Source of the DNA: Sphingobium sp. BYY-5
GTDB taxonomy: Bacteria > Pseudomonadota > Alphaproteobacteria > Sphingomonadales > Sphingomonadaceae
Length of the DNA stretch: 64,000 nt
Assembly (NCBI RefSeq): GCF_022758885.1
Contig: NZ_JALEBH010000002.1
Span: 558,001-622,000, forward strand
Direction of reading: 5' to 3'
Shown: one piece after another, positions 16,625 through 26,487 of the stretch
Layout of the letters: each line of letters starts with the position of its first letter
Numbering within the stretch: position 1 is the first letter of the stretch
Translations under genes and position numbers: made by a program
The notes under the pieces: generated by a model
The model's database searches: none
What the model saw: the letters and a program-made list of their open reading frames with translations, nothing else
Told to the model about the DNA's origin: nothing

Positions 16625-18442
16625 TCAGACGGTTTGATAGGACTGGTATGTCGAGCAAAAATCGTTGTCGAACAGGAAGTTTGTGAACGTCACGGTCATG
16701 CTGAAATCCAGCGCGCGGACATGGTGCCACCATCCGACCGGAATGAACAGCAACTCTCCCGGCGCGAGATCGTGGCAAAAGATATCGACGTTCTGCATCC
16801 TTGGGAAACGGTCATAGTCGACCTTCTCAAGATCGACTTCGCTGTAGACATGGAGATGATTATACAGATTGGCGACCTGCAACCCGTCAGCCAGATGCAC
16901 GCGCTTGCGCCCGGTGATCTGCGCCATGAAATTATTGGTCAGGTCATGATGCGTCGGCGTGACCGTGCCGGGCGGCCCGATCCAGAAGAAACCACGATTA
17001 GCCGGATTGCCGCCGTCGAGATATTCGGGGATCTGGACGATCCCGTCCCACAATTCGCTCAGGGCTGATGCATTGGCGCCGCCATTTCTGGCGGTCATGT
17101 AGATGTCGTTGCTTTCTCCCATGGCCATGATGCGCGCCATGAACGCATCAAAAGCCATCGTCGTGCCATGGCTGTCGGCCTGCATTTCATAATGCGGGTT
17201 GGCGCTGCGATTGACCTGAACCTCGACCTGGCGACCGGCAAAGGTGCAGACAAGCTGCTCAGGCGTCCAGCCGAGCGCCGGCCAGTCCTCCATCATCCCG
17301 GTGATGACCACCGGCCGGTTGGCGCTGTAATAGTCGTTGAGGAATGTCGCGCGGTCGAGCTTGTGACGGCGCTCGATCCCGGCGTTGTCGCGCGCGCCCA
17401 TCGCACGCACTCTTTGCTGCACGTCCAGGGTCCAGTCGCGTTTGGCGACACGGCTGGCCAGACGCCGCGCCGCCTGCAGATAGGGGCTGCGATAGGCCTT
17501 GTCGATTTCGCGCCGCGCTTCGCCTGGATGGAAATTATGAGCGACCAGGGCCGGCAGCAGCCCTTCCGGCGAAGCGCCCAGCGCGAGATTCTCGCCGATC
17601 CAGGCCCGCCAGCCATCATTGAAAACGTCATGGACGACTTCCTCCGGCAAGGCGGCATCGCAGGACGGCATGATATTCCTGGGCCTTTCCCTTCCCGGAT
17701 TTGCAACGGGCGACCACCATAGCAGAAGAATATTGTCCATATGGCCCGTGTCGATGAGCCATTTCACCACGGCATGGGGCGCTTCGGGGATTCGTTCGAC
17801 AGTGACCCCCGCTATGCCGCTGAACCGGCGCGCATGAACCTCATCCATGTTGAGGCCACCCTCCGCCTCCGCGCCTGTACCGAACAGGATGTGGACAGGG
17901 GGATGAGGCAGACCGGCAAGCAAGGCGGTCAGGTCGTCATATCGCCTGGCAGGAGGATGACGATCGAGCGTCTCCATGACGCTGAGCCAGCGCAGGTCAC
18001 CGTCGCGCCGCGCCCAGTCGCTGCGAAGATAGGATAGCGGGCCAAAGGCAAGCACCTGGTCCACGCCCAGCAGCGCGCCAAACAGGATCGCCGCATAGCC
18101 ACCCATCGATTGCCCCACGGTGCAGATCGAACTGGGGCGCAGATCGGCAATGATATGGCGCAGCGATGCCGCGACCGCATCGACATCCCGTCCCAGTCCG
18201 TCCACCCCATGCTGATACCAGAAATTGGCGGTATCGCGGATCAGGATCAGGTTGAGCGGCTGGCCGGTCGTCGCCTCCAGCTTGCGGAGGCGGCCGACGA
18301 AATCGAATTTGGGAAGAGCTGCCCAATCGACGAAGCCGAAGGTGATGATGAGCGGCGCCCCTTCATGCGGGGCGTCGATGATATAGCCGATGTCGGGATC
18401 GGCTTGCGCATTCGCGAATTGCCTGTTGTCGGATCGTATCAT
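16625..18442 (-). CDS. fusion: N-terminal alpha/beta-hydrolase-like domain plus C-terminal cupin_8 (JmjC-like) Fe(II)/2-oxoglutarate oxygenase domain
   Basis: 605 residues. Residues ~25-240 look like a serine-hydrolase fold: the nucleophile elbow VGQSMGGYAAILFG (GxSxG), and a possible His in IPEAPHAVVKWL. Residues ~370-600 form a cupin-like oxygenase: FLNDYYSANRPVVITGMMEDWPAL, then the metal-binding set THHDLTNNF (His-x-Asp), KRVHLADG and LLFIPVGWWHHV (distal His). The C-terminal family hydroxylates proteins or small peptides in characterised members. It is encoded between a LytS-type kinase and an autotransporter on the same strand, 67 bp after the latter. The substrate is unknown; the Pro/Thr-rich autotransporter is one speculative target. 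Confidence 0.8.
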   Translation of the reverse strand: MIRSDNRQFANAQADPDIGYIIDAPHEGAPLIITFGFVDWAALPKFDFVGRLRKLEATTGQPLNLILIRDTANFWYQHGVDGLGRDVDAVAASLRHIIADLRPSSICTVGQSMGGYAAILFGALLGVDQVLAFGPLSYLRSDWARRDGDLRWLSVMETLDRHPPARRYDDLTALLAGLPHPPVHILFGTGAEAEGGLNMDEVHARRFSGIAGVTVERIPEAPHAVVKWLIDTGHMDNILLLWWSPVANPGRERPRNIMPSCDAALPEEVVHDVFNDGWRAWIGENLALGASPEGLLPALVAHNFHPGEARREIDKAYRSPYLQAARRLASRVAKRDWTLDVQQRVRAMGARDNAGIERRHKLDRATFLNDYYSANRPVVITGMMEDWPALGWTPEQLVCTFAGRQVEVQVNRSANPHYEMQADSHGTTMAFDAFMARIMAMGESNDIYMTARNGGANASALSELWDGIVQIPEYLDGGNPANRGFFWIGPPGTVTPTHHDLTNNFMAQITGRKRVHLADGLQVANLYNHLHVYSEVDLEKVDYDRFPRMQNVDIFCHDLAPGELLFIPVGWWHHVRALDFSMTVTFTNFLFDNDFCSTYQSYQTV

Positions 18443-18509
18443 CGTTCGGAACTATCAGCCGGAATGTGCCGGGAATGCGCCATGGACGCATTCCCGGCAG
18501 GAACCCCCG

Positions 18510-21500
18510 TCAGAAGCGGATGCTCAGCCGCCCCGTAACGCCATGGGCCGTTATGCCGGACCCGAAATCCCCATTATAGGAGATCGTGGCCGAAACATTG
18601 TCCGATGTCTGGAAACCCAGCCCGGCCCGCACGGTCGCCGCATCCTTGGCAATCGGCGCGCCCGCGATCAGGAACGATCCGGTGGTGTCAGGCAGGGTCA
18701 TCGTCGCAAACGGCGTGGTGTCCTTGAAGGCATGGCGCCATCCCAGGCCGCCAAATGCGATCGCCTGCACATTGGCCAGGCTGAACTCGCTCGACCCGCG
18801 CATACCCAGGGTCGTGAATAGCGTGTTCATGCGCTGCGACTTCACGGCCAACGCGGCGGCCCCGCCATCGGTCACCACACTCTTCTCGGCAAAATCGTCG
18901 AGATCGAGCCGCACATAGGCGATATTGGCATAAGGCTCGATCGTGACGTTGCCTGTGCGATGCCGCCATGCAAGCTCGCCGAACGACTGGAAGCTGTTGC
19001 CCTTGTAATCCGCCTTCAGGCGATCGCTCAAGCCGGGGAAGGCCACGATCCTGTCGGTCGAAACATCATGCCATGTATAGGACAGGCCCGCGCGCAGCGA
19101 CACATTGTCCCATTGCGCACCACCGTAAAGGCCAAGGTGGATATTATCGCTCTTGCCCTTCGATAACTGCCGCCGGACGTTGAAATCGTCACGGCTGTAG
19201 CCCGCAAACGCGCCCAGCCGCGCATTCGATCCAACTGCGCCATCAAGCCCCAGCAGCAGGCCGCCGGTAGAATTGCGCACACGGGTTCCATTTCCATCCT
19301 GGCCCAGGCGGCTCCAATTGCCCAGCCCCTGGCCCCATATGGCGAGTTCGGGCTGCGCTGCCTTGTCGCGCGCATAGTCGTTATAGCCATAGTCGAGCGC
19401 GGCGACTTCCTTCGGCTCGGCCTCTTCCAGCGTGCTGTGCAGCCGGTCGAACGCGGCTTCCCGCAGGGACTGGCTTTGCATCAGCAACGTCGATTGCGCC
19501 GAGGCATGGACACTGCCCGACAAGCTGTCGAACGCGGCACGCGCTTCGGACGCATCGAGCACAAGTAGGGCATTATACAGCGCAAGTGATGGTCCACTCT
19601 GCTTGAGCGTGTTGAGCGCGATGGCCGTGTTGTACTGGTTCGCCGTTTCCGCAACATCCTGGAAAACAAGCGGTGGTGTGGGCGTCGGAGTTGGTGTTGG
19701 CGTTGGCGTCGGAGTGGGCGTCGGTGTGGGCGTAGGGGTTGGCGTCGGAGTGGGCGTCGGAGTAGGCGTCGGAGTGGGCGTCGGAGTGGGCGTCGGAGTG
19801 GGCGTCGGAGTGGGCGTCGGAGTGGGCGTCGGAGTGGGCGTCGGAGTGGGCGTCGGAGTGGGCGTCGGAGTGGGCGTCGGAGTGGGCGTCGGAGTGGGCG
19901 TCGGAGTGGGCGTCGGAGTGGGCGTCGGAGTCACCGCGATTTTCAGGTCGACCTGGTTCGCCTGATGGTCAAGGCTTACGTCGAGAAATGCGGATTTGGA
20001 CACCGCCTGCGCGAAGCTGCCTTCAATACCCCCCCCAGCCGTCAGGATGGTGTAGGTCTGACCGTTCTGATAGCTGACCGTTGGATCGAGCGCGGTCACT
20101 TCGACATTGACGCCGTTGCCGATCCGTACGCCACCCTGCAAGGGGCCAGGCGCGCTGGTGCCGACCGGAAGCACCCGGATGAGGTCGCTGCTGCCGTCGC
20201 CCCGAATATCGGCCTCGTAGATCGAATTGTCGCCGAATTCGAGTTGGCCCAGCACGGTCAGAGTGCCGATCCCATTGTCGCCAGGCGAGATGACAGCATG
20301 CTTGCTGCTGCCGGAGAACCGCCCGTAGAGCCGTACCGACCCCACGGTCCCGGTTCCCGCCAGACGCCCGAAACCGTTCGGATTCGCGTCGGTCTGGCCA
20401 CCGACATAGACATGGCTGGTATAGTTCTGGTTGCCCAGGAAATTGCTGAAGACATGCCCGGTCTCGCCCTTGACGACGAGGGTACCGTCGTCGACGAGGA
20501 TGAGCGAGCTGGGCCCGGTGATGCCATATCTGCCGTCATTGCTGGCGTCAGTTCCGAAATCGCTGTTGAAGACCAACCGGCTGCCGCCCTTCACGACCAC
20601 GCCGCCGGTCACACTGTCGGTGCCCAGGAACTTGGTCATGTCACCCGACAGGATCGTCTCGCCGGCCAGGCTGACGATCGTTCCGTCGCCAGCGATGGCA
20701 TTCTTGAATTCATAGCCGGTGGCCGTGTGGTTGAAGAGAAGCTGGCCATCCCGTCCCGCGAAGGTGATGCGCGCATCCTGGTTGAGCGTGCCCGCCGCCT
20801 CCGCCGCGACCGAGGTCGCCTCGTCGAAGACGTTGAACGTCACCTTGCCGCCAAAGGTGAGCGCGCCGAGGTTGACGCCGCTGAGCGGGCTGCCACCCAG
20901 CACGATCTCCTGCGCCGACAGGCTGGCGCCGTTCGCGATGACAAGATTATGGTTGCTGTCGTCGCCGATCGAAATCTTGCCGCTGGCCGTGAAGGACGAA
21001 CCAGCGCCGGTGACATAGGTCGTCGCCAGCGACGTGGACATGCCGTGCAGTTCGGCATCCGCCGTGGTCAGCTTGCCGCCGTCCTGGATGGTCATGCTGC
21101 GGTAGTTGGTGAAAGTGCCGCTGTTCGCCCACAGCGAGCCTTGTCCGGTGATCAGCGTCTGGTTCGCCGTGCTCGAATCGTCCGCAGGCGCTCCGCCTAT
21201 ATCGACGGTGATCGTAGCGATCTTGCCGCCATTCTCGATCGTGATCGCGCCCGCGTCGTTGACGTCGTTGTCCCACGTGTTGTTGCGCAGCGTGTCGGCT
21301 GTGATCACAGAGCCGGCGCCGCTCACCTTGAGGATGCCGCCACTGTTGTCGACCGTCGCGGCGTTCCCCATGACGATGTCGCGCACCGAAACCTGTCCGC
21401 CGTTCTCCACGACAAGCGTGCCCAAGCCGCCTCCGCCGAGCACGAGCAGGTTGTTGAGGATGCTGGTGGTGCGCGTCACTTCCAGTTTGGAACCGACACC

Positions 21501-21815
21501 GGAGACGGTGATCAGGCCCGACGATCCGCCGCGCTCGCCGATCGTGACCGCCTTGGCCACCACGACGTCCGCGCCATCGTTGATCGTGAGCGAGACGTCG
21601 GGCTTCGTCTGCCCCACGACGAGCGCTTCGGCAACGCTGTGGTCCGTGGACCAGGTCGTGGAACCACTGTCGAGCACGGTGTTCTGCGCGATCGCATGGT
21701 TCGGAACCGCCATCAGAATGACAGGCAGCGGCAGCAGCGCCGCCAACACCAGTTCATTGCCAAGCGCCGTCGAGGCGCCAAGGGCTTGCCTAAAGCCCAC
21801 GATCGTCCTGATCAT
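18510..21815 (-). CDS. autotransporter with passenger beta-helix, (Thr-Pro)43 linker and C-terminal beta-barrel
   Basis: 1101-residue type Va secreted protein. A signal peptide ([23 protein letters not shown], about residues 22-45) precedes the passenger, made of repeated glycine-rich strands such as [30 protein letters not shown]. Residues ~585-620 resemble the autotransporter-associated region before the barrel. An uninterrupted Thr-Pro dipeptide run of 43 units follows (19674-19931). The C-terminal ~280-residue autotransporter barrel ([21 protein letters not shown] onward) ends in phenylalanine (LSIRF), as expected for outer-membrane insertion by Bam. The passenger is presumably an adhesin or surface scaffold; the proline run would act as a stiff spacer. 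Confidence 0.88.
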   Translation of the reverse strand: MIRTIVGFRQALGASTALGNELVLAALLPLPVILMAVPNHAIAQNTVLDSGSTTWSTDHSVAEALVVGQTKPDVSLTINDGADVVVAKAVTIGERGGSSGLITVSGVGSKLEVTRTTSILNNLLVLGGGGLGTLVVENGGQVSVRDIVMGNAATVDNSGGILKVSGAGSVITADTLRNNTWDNDVNDAGAITIENGGKIATITVDIGGAPADDSSTANQTLITGQGSLWANSGTFTNYRSMTIQDGGKLTTADAELHGMSTSLATTYVTGAGSSFTASGKISIGDDSNHNLVIANGASLSAQEIVLGGSPLSGVNLGALTFGGKVTFNVFDEATSVAAEAAGTLNQDARITFAGRDGQLLFNHTATGYEFKNAIAGDGTIVSLAGETILSGDMTKFLGTDSVTGGVVVKGGSRLVFNSDFGTDASNDGRYGITGPSSLILVDDGTLVVKGETGHVFSNFLGNQNYTSHVYVGGQTDANPNGFGRLAGTGTVGSVRLYGRFSGSSKHAVISPGDNGIGTLTVLGQLEFGDNSIYEADIRGDGSSDLIRVLPVGTSAPGPLQGGVRIGNGVNVEVTALDPTVSYQNGQTYTILTAGGGIEGSFAQAVSKSAFLDVSLDHQANQVDLKIAVTPTPTPTPTPTPTPTPTPTPTPTPTPTPTPTPTPTPTPTPTPTPTPTPTPTPTPTPTPTPTPTPTPTPTPTPTPTPTPTPTPTPTPPLVFQDVAETANQYNTAIALNTLKQSGPSLALYNALLVLDASEARAAFDSLSGSVHASAQSTLLMQSQSLREAAFDRLHSTLEEAEPKEVAALDYGYNDYARDKAAQPELAIWGQGLGNWSRLGQDGNGTRVRNSTGGLLLGLDGAVGSNARLGAFAGYSRDDFNVRRQLSKGKSDNIHLGLYGGAQWDNVSLRAGLSYTWHDVSTDRIVAFPGLSDRLKADYKGNSFQSFGELAWRHRTGNVTIEPYANIAYVRLDLDDFAEKSVVTDGGAAALAVKSQRMNTLFTTLGMRGSSEFSLANVQAIAFGGLGWRHAFKDTTPFATMTLPDTTGSFLIAGAPIAKDAATVRAGLGFQTSDNVSATISYNGDFGSGITAHGVTGRLSIRF
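19674..19931. repeat. tandem repeat (6-bp unit, largely 12-bp higher-order) encoding 43 Thr-Pro units
   Basis: 258 bp of direct repeats inside the autotransporter gene. The plus-strand unit GGCGTCGGAGTG recurs almost perfectly from about 19,741 to 19,931; the left end (19,677-19,740) is more diverged (TTGGTGTTGGCG variants). Every unit keeps frame. Such near-identical arrays are prone to slippage, so copy number may vary between cells and may be compressed in assemblies. Confidence 0.95.
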
Positions 21816-22212
21816 TCCGAAATCCCCTTAATAATCGCTGTGAGAAGAAAGCCATCGCCCGACTGCGACGGAAGAAGCGCACTCAAATCACGACGCGCAG
21901 CCGTGGAGTGTCATTTGCCGAGGATGATTGCGCGGGAGGGCATATCCTATGCCGCGAACGCACTTGGATGGGGCGTTAAGCATTCGCTTCAAAACTGTGA
22001 TGAAGGAAACAGGCATTTTCGCTTTTTCATCCCCGGCCATGGCAATCATCATTTGCGGATGATCGCCATCAAATGGCGCCGCTACCGATGAAAGCCTCAT
22101 TCCGGCGAATGGCGACTGCCCCCTGTTGAAATGACATATTATTCTGCGAATGGCTCAAATGGCCTGTTGAACGGCACTCGACACAAATCGACAATTGGGG
22201 GAATGCTGGTTC
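21816..22212. other. 397-bp divergent intergenic region
   Basis: Lies between the divergently transcribed autotransporter and LytS/LytTR genes. I see no gene in it. It must hold both promoters and possibly a LytTR binding site, but I could not identify a direct-repeat operator by eye. Confidence 0.5.
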
Positions 22213-23301
22213 ATGGAAAAAGCAAATGAAAGGGCGCCATTCGGCGGCGACAAGTCCCGCATATGTCGTGCAACGCTTCGCCTCGGCCTCATTTACTGGG
22301 CGATCGTCTTCATTTCTTCGAGCATTCTTTGGGGCATCGTCGGCACTGACCCGATCAAGTCGGCAATGGGCAAGATCGAAGTGTATTCCATTAGTGCCCT
22401 GATAGGATTCGGCCTTGCCGCCTTGTTGTACCGATTGGGCAACTTGTCGGTGGTATGGAAGATGGTGCTATGTTCCGCACTATCGATCCTGATCGCCCCC
22501 GTTTATGCCCTTCTTGATTTTTGCGCATATGTCATTTGCGTTTATCCAACGCCCATATCGTTGGATTGGGAAGATTTCGGCTACACGATGGTCTACGGAG
22601 CTTCCCTGTTCTTCGGTTGGTTCTGCATGTTCCTGTGGCTTCTCTACAGTTTCGAGATCCGCGATCATGAACAATGGCTGGCGGCCGCGCGCGAAGAAAG
22701 CCTGTCCGCACAAATGCGAGCCTTGCGCTACCAGATCAATCCGCACTTCCTGTTCAACACGCTCAATTCCATCGCCGGGCTTGTCGAGGAAGGCGCCGCC
22801 ACCCAGGCCGAACGCATGATATTGGCGCTGTCCGATTTCCTGCGCACCACCTTGACGCTCGATCCGTTTCATGACGTTCGTCTGGAAGAAGAGCTGGCGC
22901 TGCAGGCCGGCTATCTGGAAATCGAGCGCGAACGCTTTTCGGATCGCATGGACGTGAAGATCAACGTTGCCCCCGAACTGCACAACGCCCTGGTGCCAAG
23001 CCTGATTCTGCAACCGTTGATCGAAAATGCGGTGAAGCATGGGGTCGGCGGAGCACCGGGCAAAGTAGAGATCGTCATCCGCGCGACGTCCACGGGACAA
23101 AGCCTCAGCCTGTCCGTGGAAAATGATGCGCCTCCCCCCGAAACATCCCAGGCACGGCGTATCGAAAGCACGGGAATAGGGTTGAAGAATGTCGCCGATC
23201 GCGTCGCGGCGCGTTTTCCGGGGATCGGTTCCTTCACCGCCGCGCATACTTCATCGGGCCGTTTTCGCGCCTCGCTCGTCCTGCCGTTGAGGCTTGCATG
23301 A
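22213..23301 (+). CDS. LytS/YehU-type sensor histidine kinase
   Basis: 362-residue membrane sensor. Four hydrophobic segments cover roughly residues 22-150 (LIYWAIVFISSSILWGIV, ISALIGFGLAALLYRL, MVLCSALSILIAPVYALLDFCAYV, TMVYGASLFFGWFCMFLWLLYSF). The His_kinase domain has MRALRYQINPHFLFNTLNSIAGLVEEG, and the HATPase has LILQPLIENAVKHG and STGIGLKNVADR. ATG 22213 is preferred over the in-frame TTG at 22195 because GGGGGA lies about 10 bases upstream. Its TGA overlaps the ATG of the LytTR regulator. Divergent from the autotransporter, which is a plausible target of the pair. Confidence 0.9.
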   Translation: MEKANERAPFGGDKSRICRATLRLGLIYWAIVFISSSILWGIVGTDPIKSAMGKIEVYSISALIGFGLAALLYRLGNLSVVWKMVLCSALSILIAPVYALLDFCAYVICVYPTPISLDWEDFGYTMVYGASLFFGWFCMFLWLLYSFEIRDHEQWLAAAREESLSAQMRALRYQINPHFLFNTLNSIAGLVEEGAATQAERMILALSDFLRTTLTLDPFHDVRLEEELALQAGYLEIERERFSDRMDVKINVAPELHNALVPSLILQPLIENAVKHGVGGAPGKVEIVIRATSTGQSLSLSVENDAPPPETSQARRIESTGIGLKNVADRVAARFPGIGSFTAAHTSSGRFRASLVLPLRLA

Positions 23302-24086
23302 GCGAGATATCGATCCTGATCGTCGATGATGAGCCATTGGCGCGGCGACGCTTGACGCGGCAGTTGGCCAGGATCGACAATGTGCGGATCATAGGCGAGG
23401 CCGGCAACGCCGCGGAGGCTTACGACCTTGTCATGACACTTGGCCCGGATGTCCTGCTGCTCGATATCCAAATGCCTGGCGAAAGCGGTTTCGATCTGCT
23501 CGATCGGCTGAACGCCGCCATGCCCGTGGTGATTTTCGCTACCGCCTTCGATCATCATGCCATTCGCGCCTTTGACGCCAGCGCCGTGGACTATGTCACC
23601 AAGCCGATCGAGCCGGTCCGCCTGGAAGCTGCCATTGTCCGGGCAAAAACCGCCGTCGCGGCCAAGGCCAGGGACGAAAAGGTAGCGGAGCTGCACGAAA
23701 CCGTCGCGGCTTTGCGCCATGCTCTACGAGCCCATGAAAATCGGACAATCGAATTCTGGGTAAAATCAAAAGAGGATTATCTTCGTATCCTCTCCGACCA
23801 GATCATCCGTTTTCAGGCCGAACGCGACTATGTCCGTATCCATAGCGGTGATGAATCCTATCTGCACCATGAGAGCCTGGCATCGCTGGAACAGCGCCTT
23901 GATCCGATGCAGTTCATTCGGATCCATCGAGGTGCGATTGTCCGCCGCGATTGCATCAAGCGACTGCGACAGGCGCCGTTTGCCTCGTTGATCGCTGTCC
24001 TGGCGGATGAAAGCGAAATCCGGGTCGGCCGAACCTACTCCAGTAAAATCCGTGCATTGATCTCACAAAAGCAAAGCTGGTTTTAG
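23298..24086 (+). CDS. LytTR-family response regulator
   Basis: 262 residues. The receiver domain (residues 1-~120) has the acidic pair in LIVDDEP, phospho-acceptor Asp56 in LLLDIQMPG, and switch residues ATAFDHHA and DYVTKP. The LytTR DNA-binding domain occupies residues ~150-262 (EFWVKSKEDYLRILSDQIIRFQAERDYVRIHSG...FIRIHRGAIVRRDCIKRL...VGRTYSSKIRAL). The ATG overlaps the kinase stop (ATGA), so the pair is co-translated. It may also serve the orphan kinase at 15326-16435, whose catalytic half is nearly the same. Confidence 0.92.
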   Translation: MSEISILIVDDEPLARRRLTRQLARIDNVRIIGEAGNAAEAYDLVMTLGPDVLLLDIQMPGESGFDLLDRLNAAMPVVIFATAFDHHAIRAFDASAVDYVTKPIEPVRLEAAIVRAKTAVAAKARDEKVAELHETVAALRHALRAHENRTIEFWVKSKEDYLRILSDQIIRFQAERDYVRIHSGDESYLHHESLASLEQRLDPMQFIRIHRGAIVRRDCIKRLRQAPFASLIAVLADESEIRVGRTYSSKIRALISQKQSWF

Positions 24087-24132
24087 AAGGAAAGGTAAGC
24101 GCGCTTTTACAACGCGCATAATCTTCTTCCTT
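24087..24132. terminator. hairpin between convergent LytTR and phosphatase genes
   Basis: Inner stem GCGCG (24099-24103) with CGCGC (24113-24117), outer stem AAGGAA (24087-24092) with TTCCTT (24127-24132). T-rich on both outer sides. It sits in the 89-bp convergent gap and probably terminates both operons. Confidence 0.5.
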
Positions 24133-24175
24133 TGAGAACCTTCGATACCCTCGCTCTAGGCTTTTATCGTTCCCT

Positions 24176-25387
24176 CTATTCAACGCCGGAGATACGGGAC
24201 TTCAACAGCCGTTCAAACTTCTCGATAGGGCATAATATTTTGCCGCATCCCGTGACCTTGAGGGGAGTGACGGACACAGCCGGTGAAAGATGGCGCAAGG
24301 CGTCAGGCGATTGGGTTCTGTAAGATACACGCGCGAAGGACCGCCCCGATCGCTGGTCCCTGATCCGTTCGAGGAGGAGCGCACCACCCGGCGGAACGTC
24401 ATTGATGGCATAGCCGGGCGCGTCCAGTTCAACGCCCAAAGCGGCCGCCAGGGCCGTTACGTTGGTATCGTGCCCCATCACTATCTCAAACCGGTGTGGC
24501 GCCCCGGCATCCAGAGCATCCAGAACTTCGCGACCCAGCGCAGCGCTTTGATGCGCCGCCATGTAGGATGGCTTGGTATAAACCGCGAACAGGGCGGCAT
24601 GGAGCGCGCCAAGGCGTCGAAGGCCGTCACTATCAACCCGCCCCCACCCGACATTGGCAAGCGGCATCCCTTCCACATATTCGAGCAGCAGCACCTGCGC
24701 GATCCCCGATGTTGCGCGAATGGCGCCGGACAGGGTGATATCGCGCCCGTCAGCGCTCGCGGTCAGAGCGGGATCGCCCGCCGGGACACACCCGGTCCCA
24801 CGCGGCGTACATCCAAGCACCCGATCCAGTTCTGCAAGCGCTGCCCCGTGACGTTCGACCAGATGCGCCATGCCCCCGGTTTCGCGATTGATGGCGGTTA
24901 CGGCTTCCTTCGCATCGAAATCCGTGGCGCGCGCCCGTAACGGTTCGAAGACGGGATCGGCCTCCCCGATCGGGCGATGCGCGATAGCGATGGTGCAACC
25001 GGGCGCGAAACCGCGGGCATAGGCATGACCGCTCGCGATCGTCCGGATCGAACTGTTCGTATGAATATAGGCGTCCGGACAACCGGTACGGGGCAACAGC
25101 CCCCGCGCTGCGAGCATTTGGCGGTCGGCTGCTGCAACGATCTCAAGCGCGCGTTCGCCATGCGGTGTTATCGCGCTCTGCGCCACCGGCCAGCTTACCC
25201 AGGGCTTGTCCGTGCGTGTATCTCTTGGCACTTCGCCGTCGAGCGGCGCCCTTATGCCATGGCGCATGACGAGCACCGCTCGCTCAACGATCAGATCGGT
25301 GCGCGGCGTCGCCATGGCGGTCGCGCCGGATGACATGGCTGCGATCCATATGAGCAGGCGGATGCCCCGCTGTACCCAATGCTTCAT
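24176..25387 (-). CDS. secreted histidine-type acid phosphatase (phytase/glucose-1-phosphatase-like)
   Basis: 403 residues. A signal peptide (LLIWIAAMSSGATAMA) is followed by the catalytic RHGIRAP motif at residues 42-48, which holds the phosphorylated His. The C-terminal MGHDTNVTALAAALG carries the HD proton donor. Length and layout fit the branch-2 histidine acid phosphatases (AppA/Agp type, periplasmic). ATG 25387 overlaps the stop of the PI-PLC gene (ATGA), so I chose it over a start at 25429. Sharing an operon with a PI-PLC and a TonB receptor suggests the substrate is an inositol phosphate or another phosphate ester released from lipid. Confidence 0.9.
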   Translation of the reverse strand: MKHWVQRGIRLLIWIAAMSSGATAMATPRTDLIVERAVLVMRHGIRAPLDGEVPRDTRTDKPWVSWPVAQSAITPHGERALEIVAAADRQMLAARGLLPRTGCPDAYIHTNSSIRTIASGHAYARGFAPGCTIAIAHRPIGEADPVFEPLRARATDFDAKEAVTAINRETGGMAHLVERHGAALAELDRVLGCTPRGTGCVPAGDPALTASADGRDITLSGAIRATSGIAQVLLLEYVEGMPLANVGWGRVDSDGLRRLGALHAALFAVYTKPSYMAAHQSAALGREVLDALDAGAPHRFEIVMGHDTNVTALAAALGVELDAPGYAINDVPPGGALLLERIRDQRSGRSFARVSYRTQSPDALRHLSPAVSVTPLKVTGCGKILCPIEKFERLLKSRISGVE

Positions 25388-26487
25388 GGACGCAGCGAGC
25401 ATGCGGCTGGCACGCGCACGGGGCTGCATCGCGCCATGGCTCCGTCAGGCAGCGTCACTTTGAAGTCGAGTTTCAGCGGATCGGGCGCGCCGGGATAATA
25501 ATCGGTGCTGACCGCCTGCGCACCACTCGCCATCGCGGCTTCAGCCTTGGCATGGTCATGGGCGCGGGCCTCGACCGTGTTGGCATCGGTACGGGTACGA
25601 ACGATCAAGCCCTGCTTCACCCAGTTTTGTATCTTCGCGCCATCGACCAGCGGGTCCTGGACGATCTGGATGGCGGATTCCGGCTGGTCATCCGGATACC
25701 AGCCGAACATCGCACGTCCGGCGAGCGAGGGATGACCGGCGCGATAAGCGTTCGAGACAGCGTCGCGGACATCAAGCAGGATGTATATCCGGCCGCGTGC
25801 CGCATCGAGGCTGGGCCAGCCATGATCGCGCACTGCATCGCGCAACGTCGCGGCATCACCGCGCACGTCGTCCGGGGTAATCAGCCGCTTGCCCGGCAGG
25901 ACCGAGCGTATCTCTGTATCGAGGGCATCGAGCAGCCCCTTATCGTCGAGCGGCAGCGGATTGCTGATCCCCGGCCGGTTCGAGGGCATGTCCGCCGCGT
26001 TGATCGTAATCATGATCGGCAGATGATCGGGGTGCCCACGCGACCAGCGATCGACTTCGGTCAGACATTTGACCAACGTTGCGCCGCAGATGCTGAGATA
26101 GTCCACGTCGGGAATATGGAAGGTCTTGAAGCCCGGCTTCAGCATCGCCGCGCGATCGAAGCCGGTGACTTCTCCCGCTTCGCGCGCCCATTGCTCGCCC
26201 TTGGGGTCGGCATAGCGCCCGCCCTGCGGATCGGCGAAGATATCGAGCTCGATCTGCCGGACGCCGGCATCGAGTTGCCGGGTCAGGGGCAGATGATAAT
26301 AATCAAGGCCATCGGCCAGCTTGGGTTCCATGGCCCGTATCCTGGCCATCACCGCCACGGGAATGCGGGCCTTGAAGCTGTTATGAGAGCCAACGACCTG
26401 AATGTCGTTCATCGCCACCGGCTCCGCCGCGCCGACCAGGGTCAGCGCGGCGGCGGCAACAGCGGCGGTCAGGGCGATCCTGCGCAT
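25384..26487 (-). CDS. Ca2+-dependent phosphoinositide-specific phospholipase C (PI-PLC X-like), exported
   Basis: 367 residues, signal peptide MRRIALTAAVAAAALTLVGA. The catalytic first His lies in VVGSHNSFKA (His35), followed by RQLDAGVRQIELDIFADPQGGRY with acidic metal ligands and the DHLPIMITINAAD strand of the TIM barrel. This matches the bacterial 'PI-PLC C1-like' family. The enzyme would cleave phosphatidylinositol or a glycerophospho-compound in the periplasm or outside the cell. Start and stop overlap the neighbours by ATGA on both sides (TonB receptor upstream, acid phosphatase downstream), so the three are translated as a unit. Confidence 0.88.
   Translation of the reverse strand: MRRIALTAAVAAAALTLVGAAEPVAMNDIQVVGSHNSFKARIPVAVMARIRAMEPKLADGLDYYHLPLTRQLDAGVRQIELDIFADPQGGRYADPKGEQWAREAGEVTGFDRAAMLKPGFKTFHIPDVDYLSICGATLVKCLTEVDRWSRGHPDHLPIMITINAADMPSNRPGISNPLPLDDKGLLDALDTEIRSVLPGKRLITPDDVRGDAATLRDAVRDHGWPSLDAARGRIYILLDVRDAVSNAYRAGHPSLAGRAMFGWYPDDQPESAIQIVQDPLVDGAKIQNWVKQGLIVRTRTDANTVEARAHDHAKAEAAMASGAQAVSTDYYPGAPDPLKLDFKVTLPDGAMARCSPVRVPAACSLRP

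Noticed and set aside
19674..19931. CRISPR-like periodic array
   Set aside because: The repeat is a continuous 6/12-bp coding tandem without spacers; it encodes Thr-Pro.
19965..22091. 708-residue plus-strand open frame opposite the autotransporter
   Set aside because: It is a codon-bias shadow of the minus-strand autotransporter gene: Arg/Asp/Val-rich, without recognisable motif, signal peptide or ribosome-binding site.
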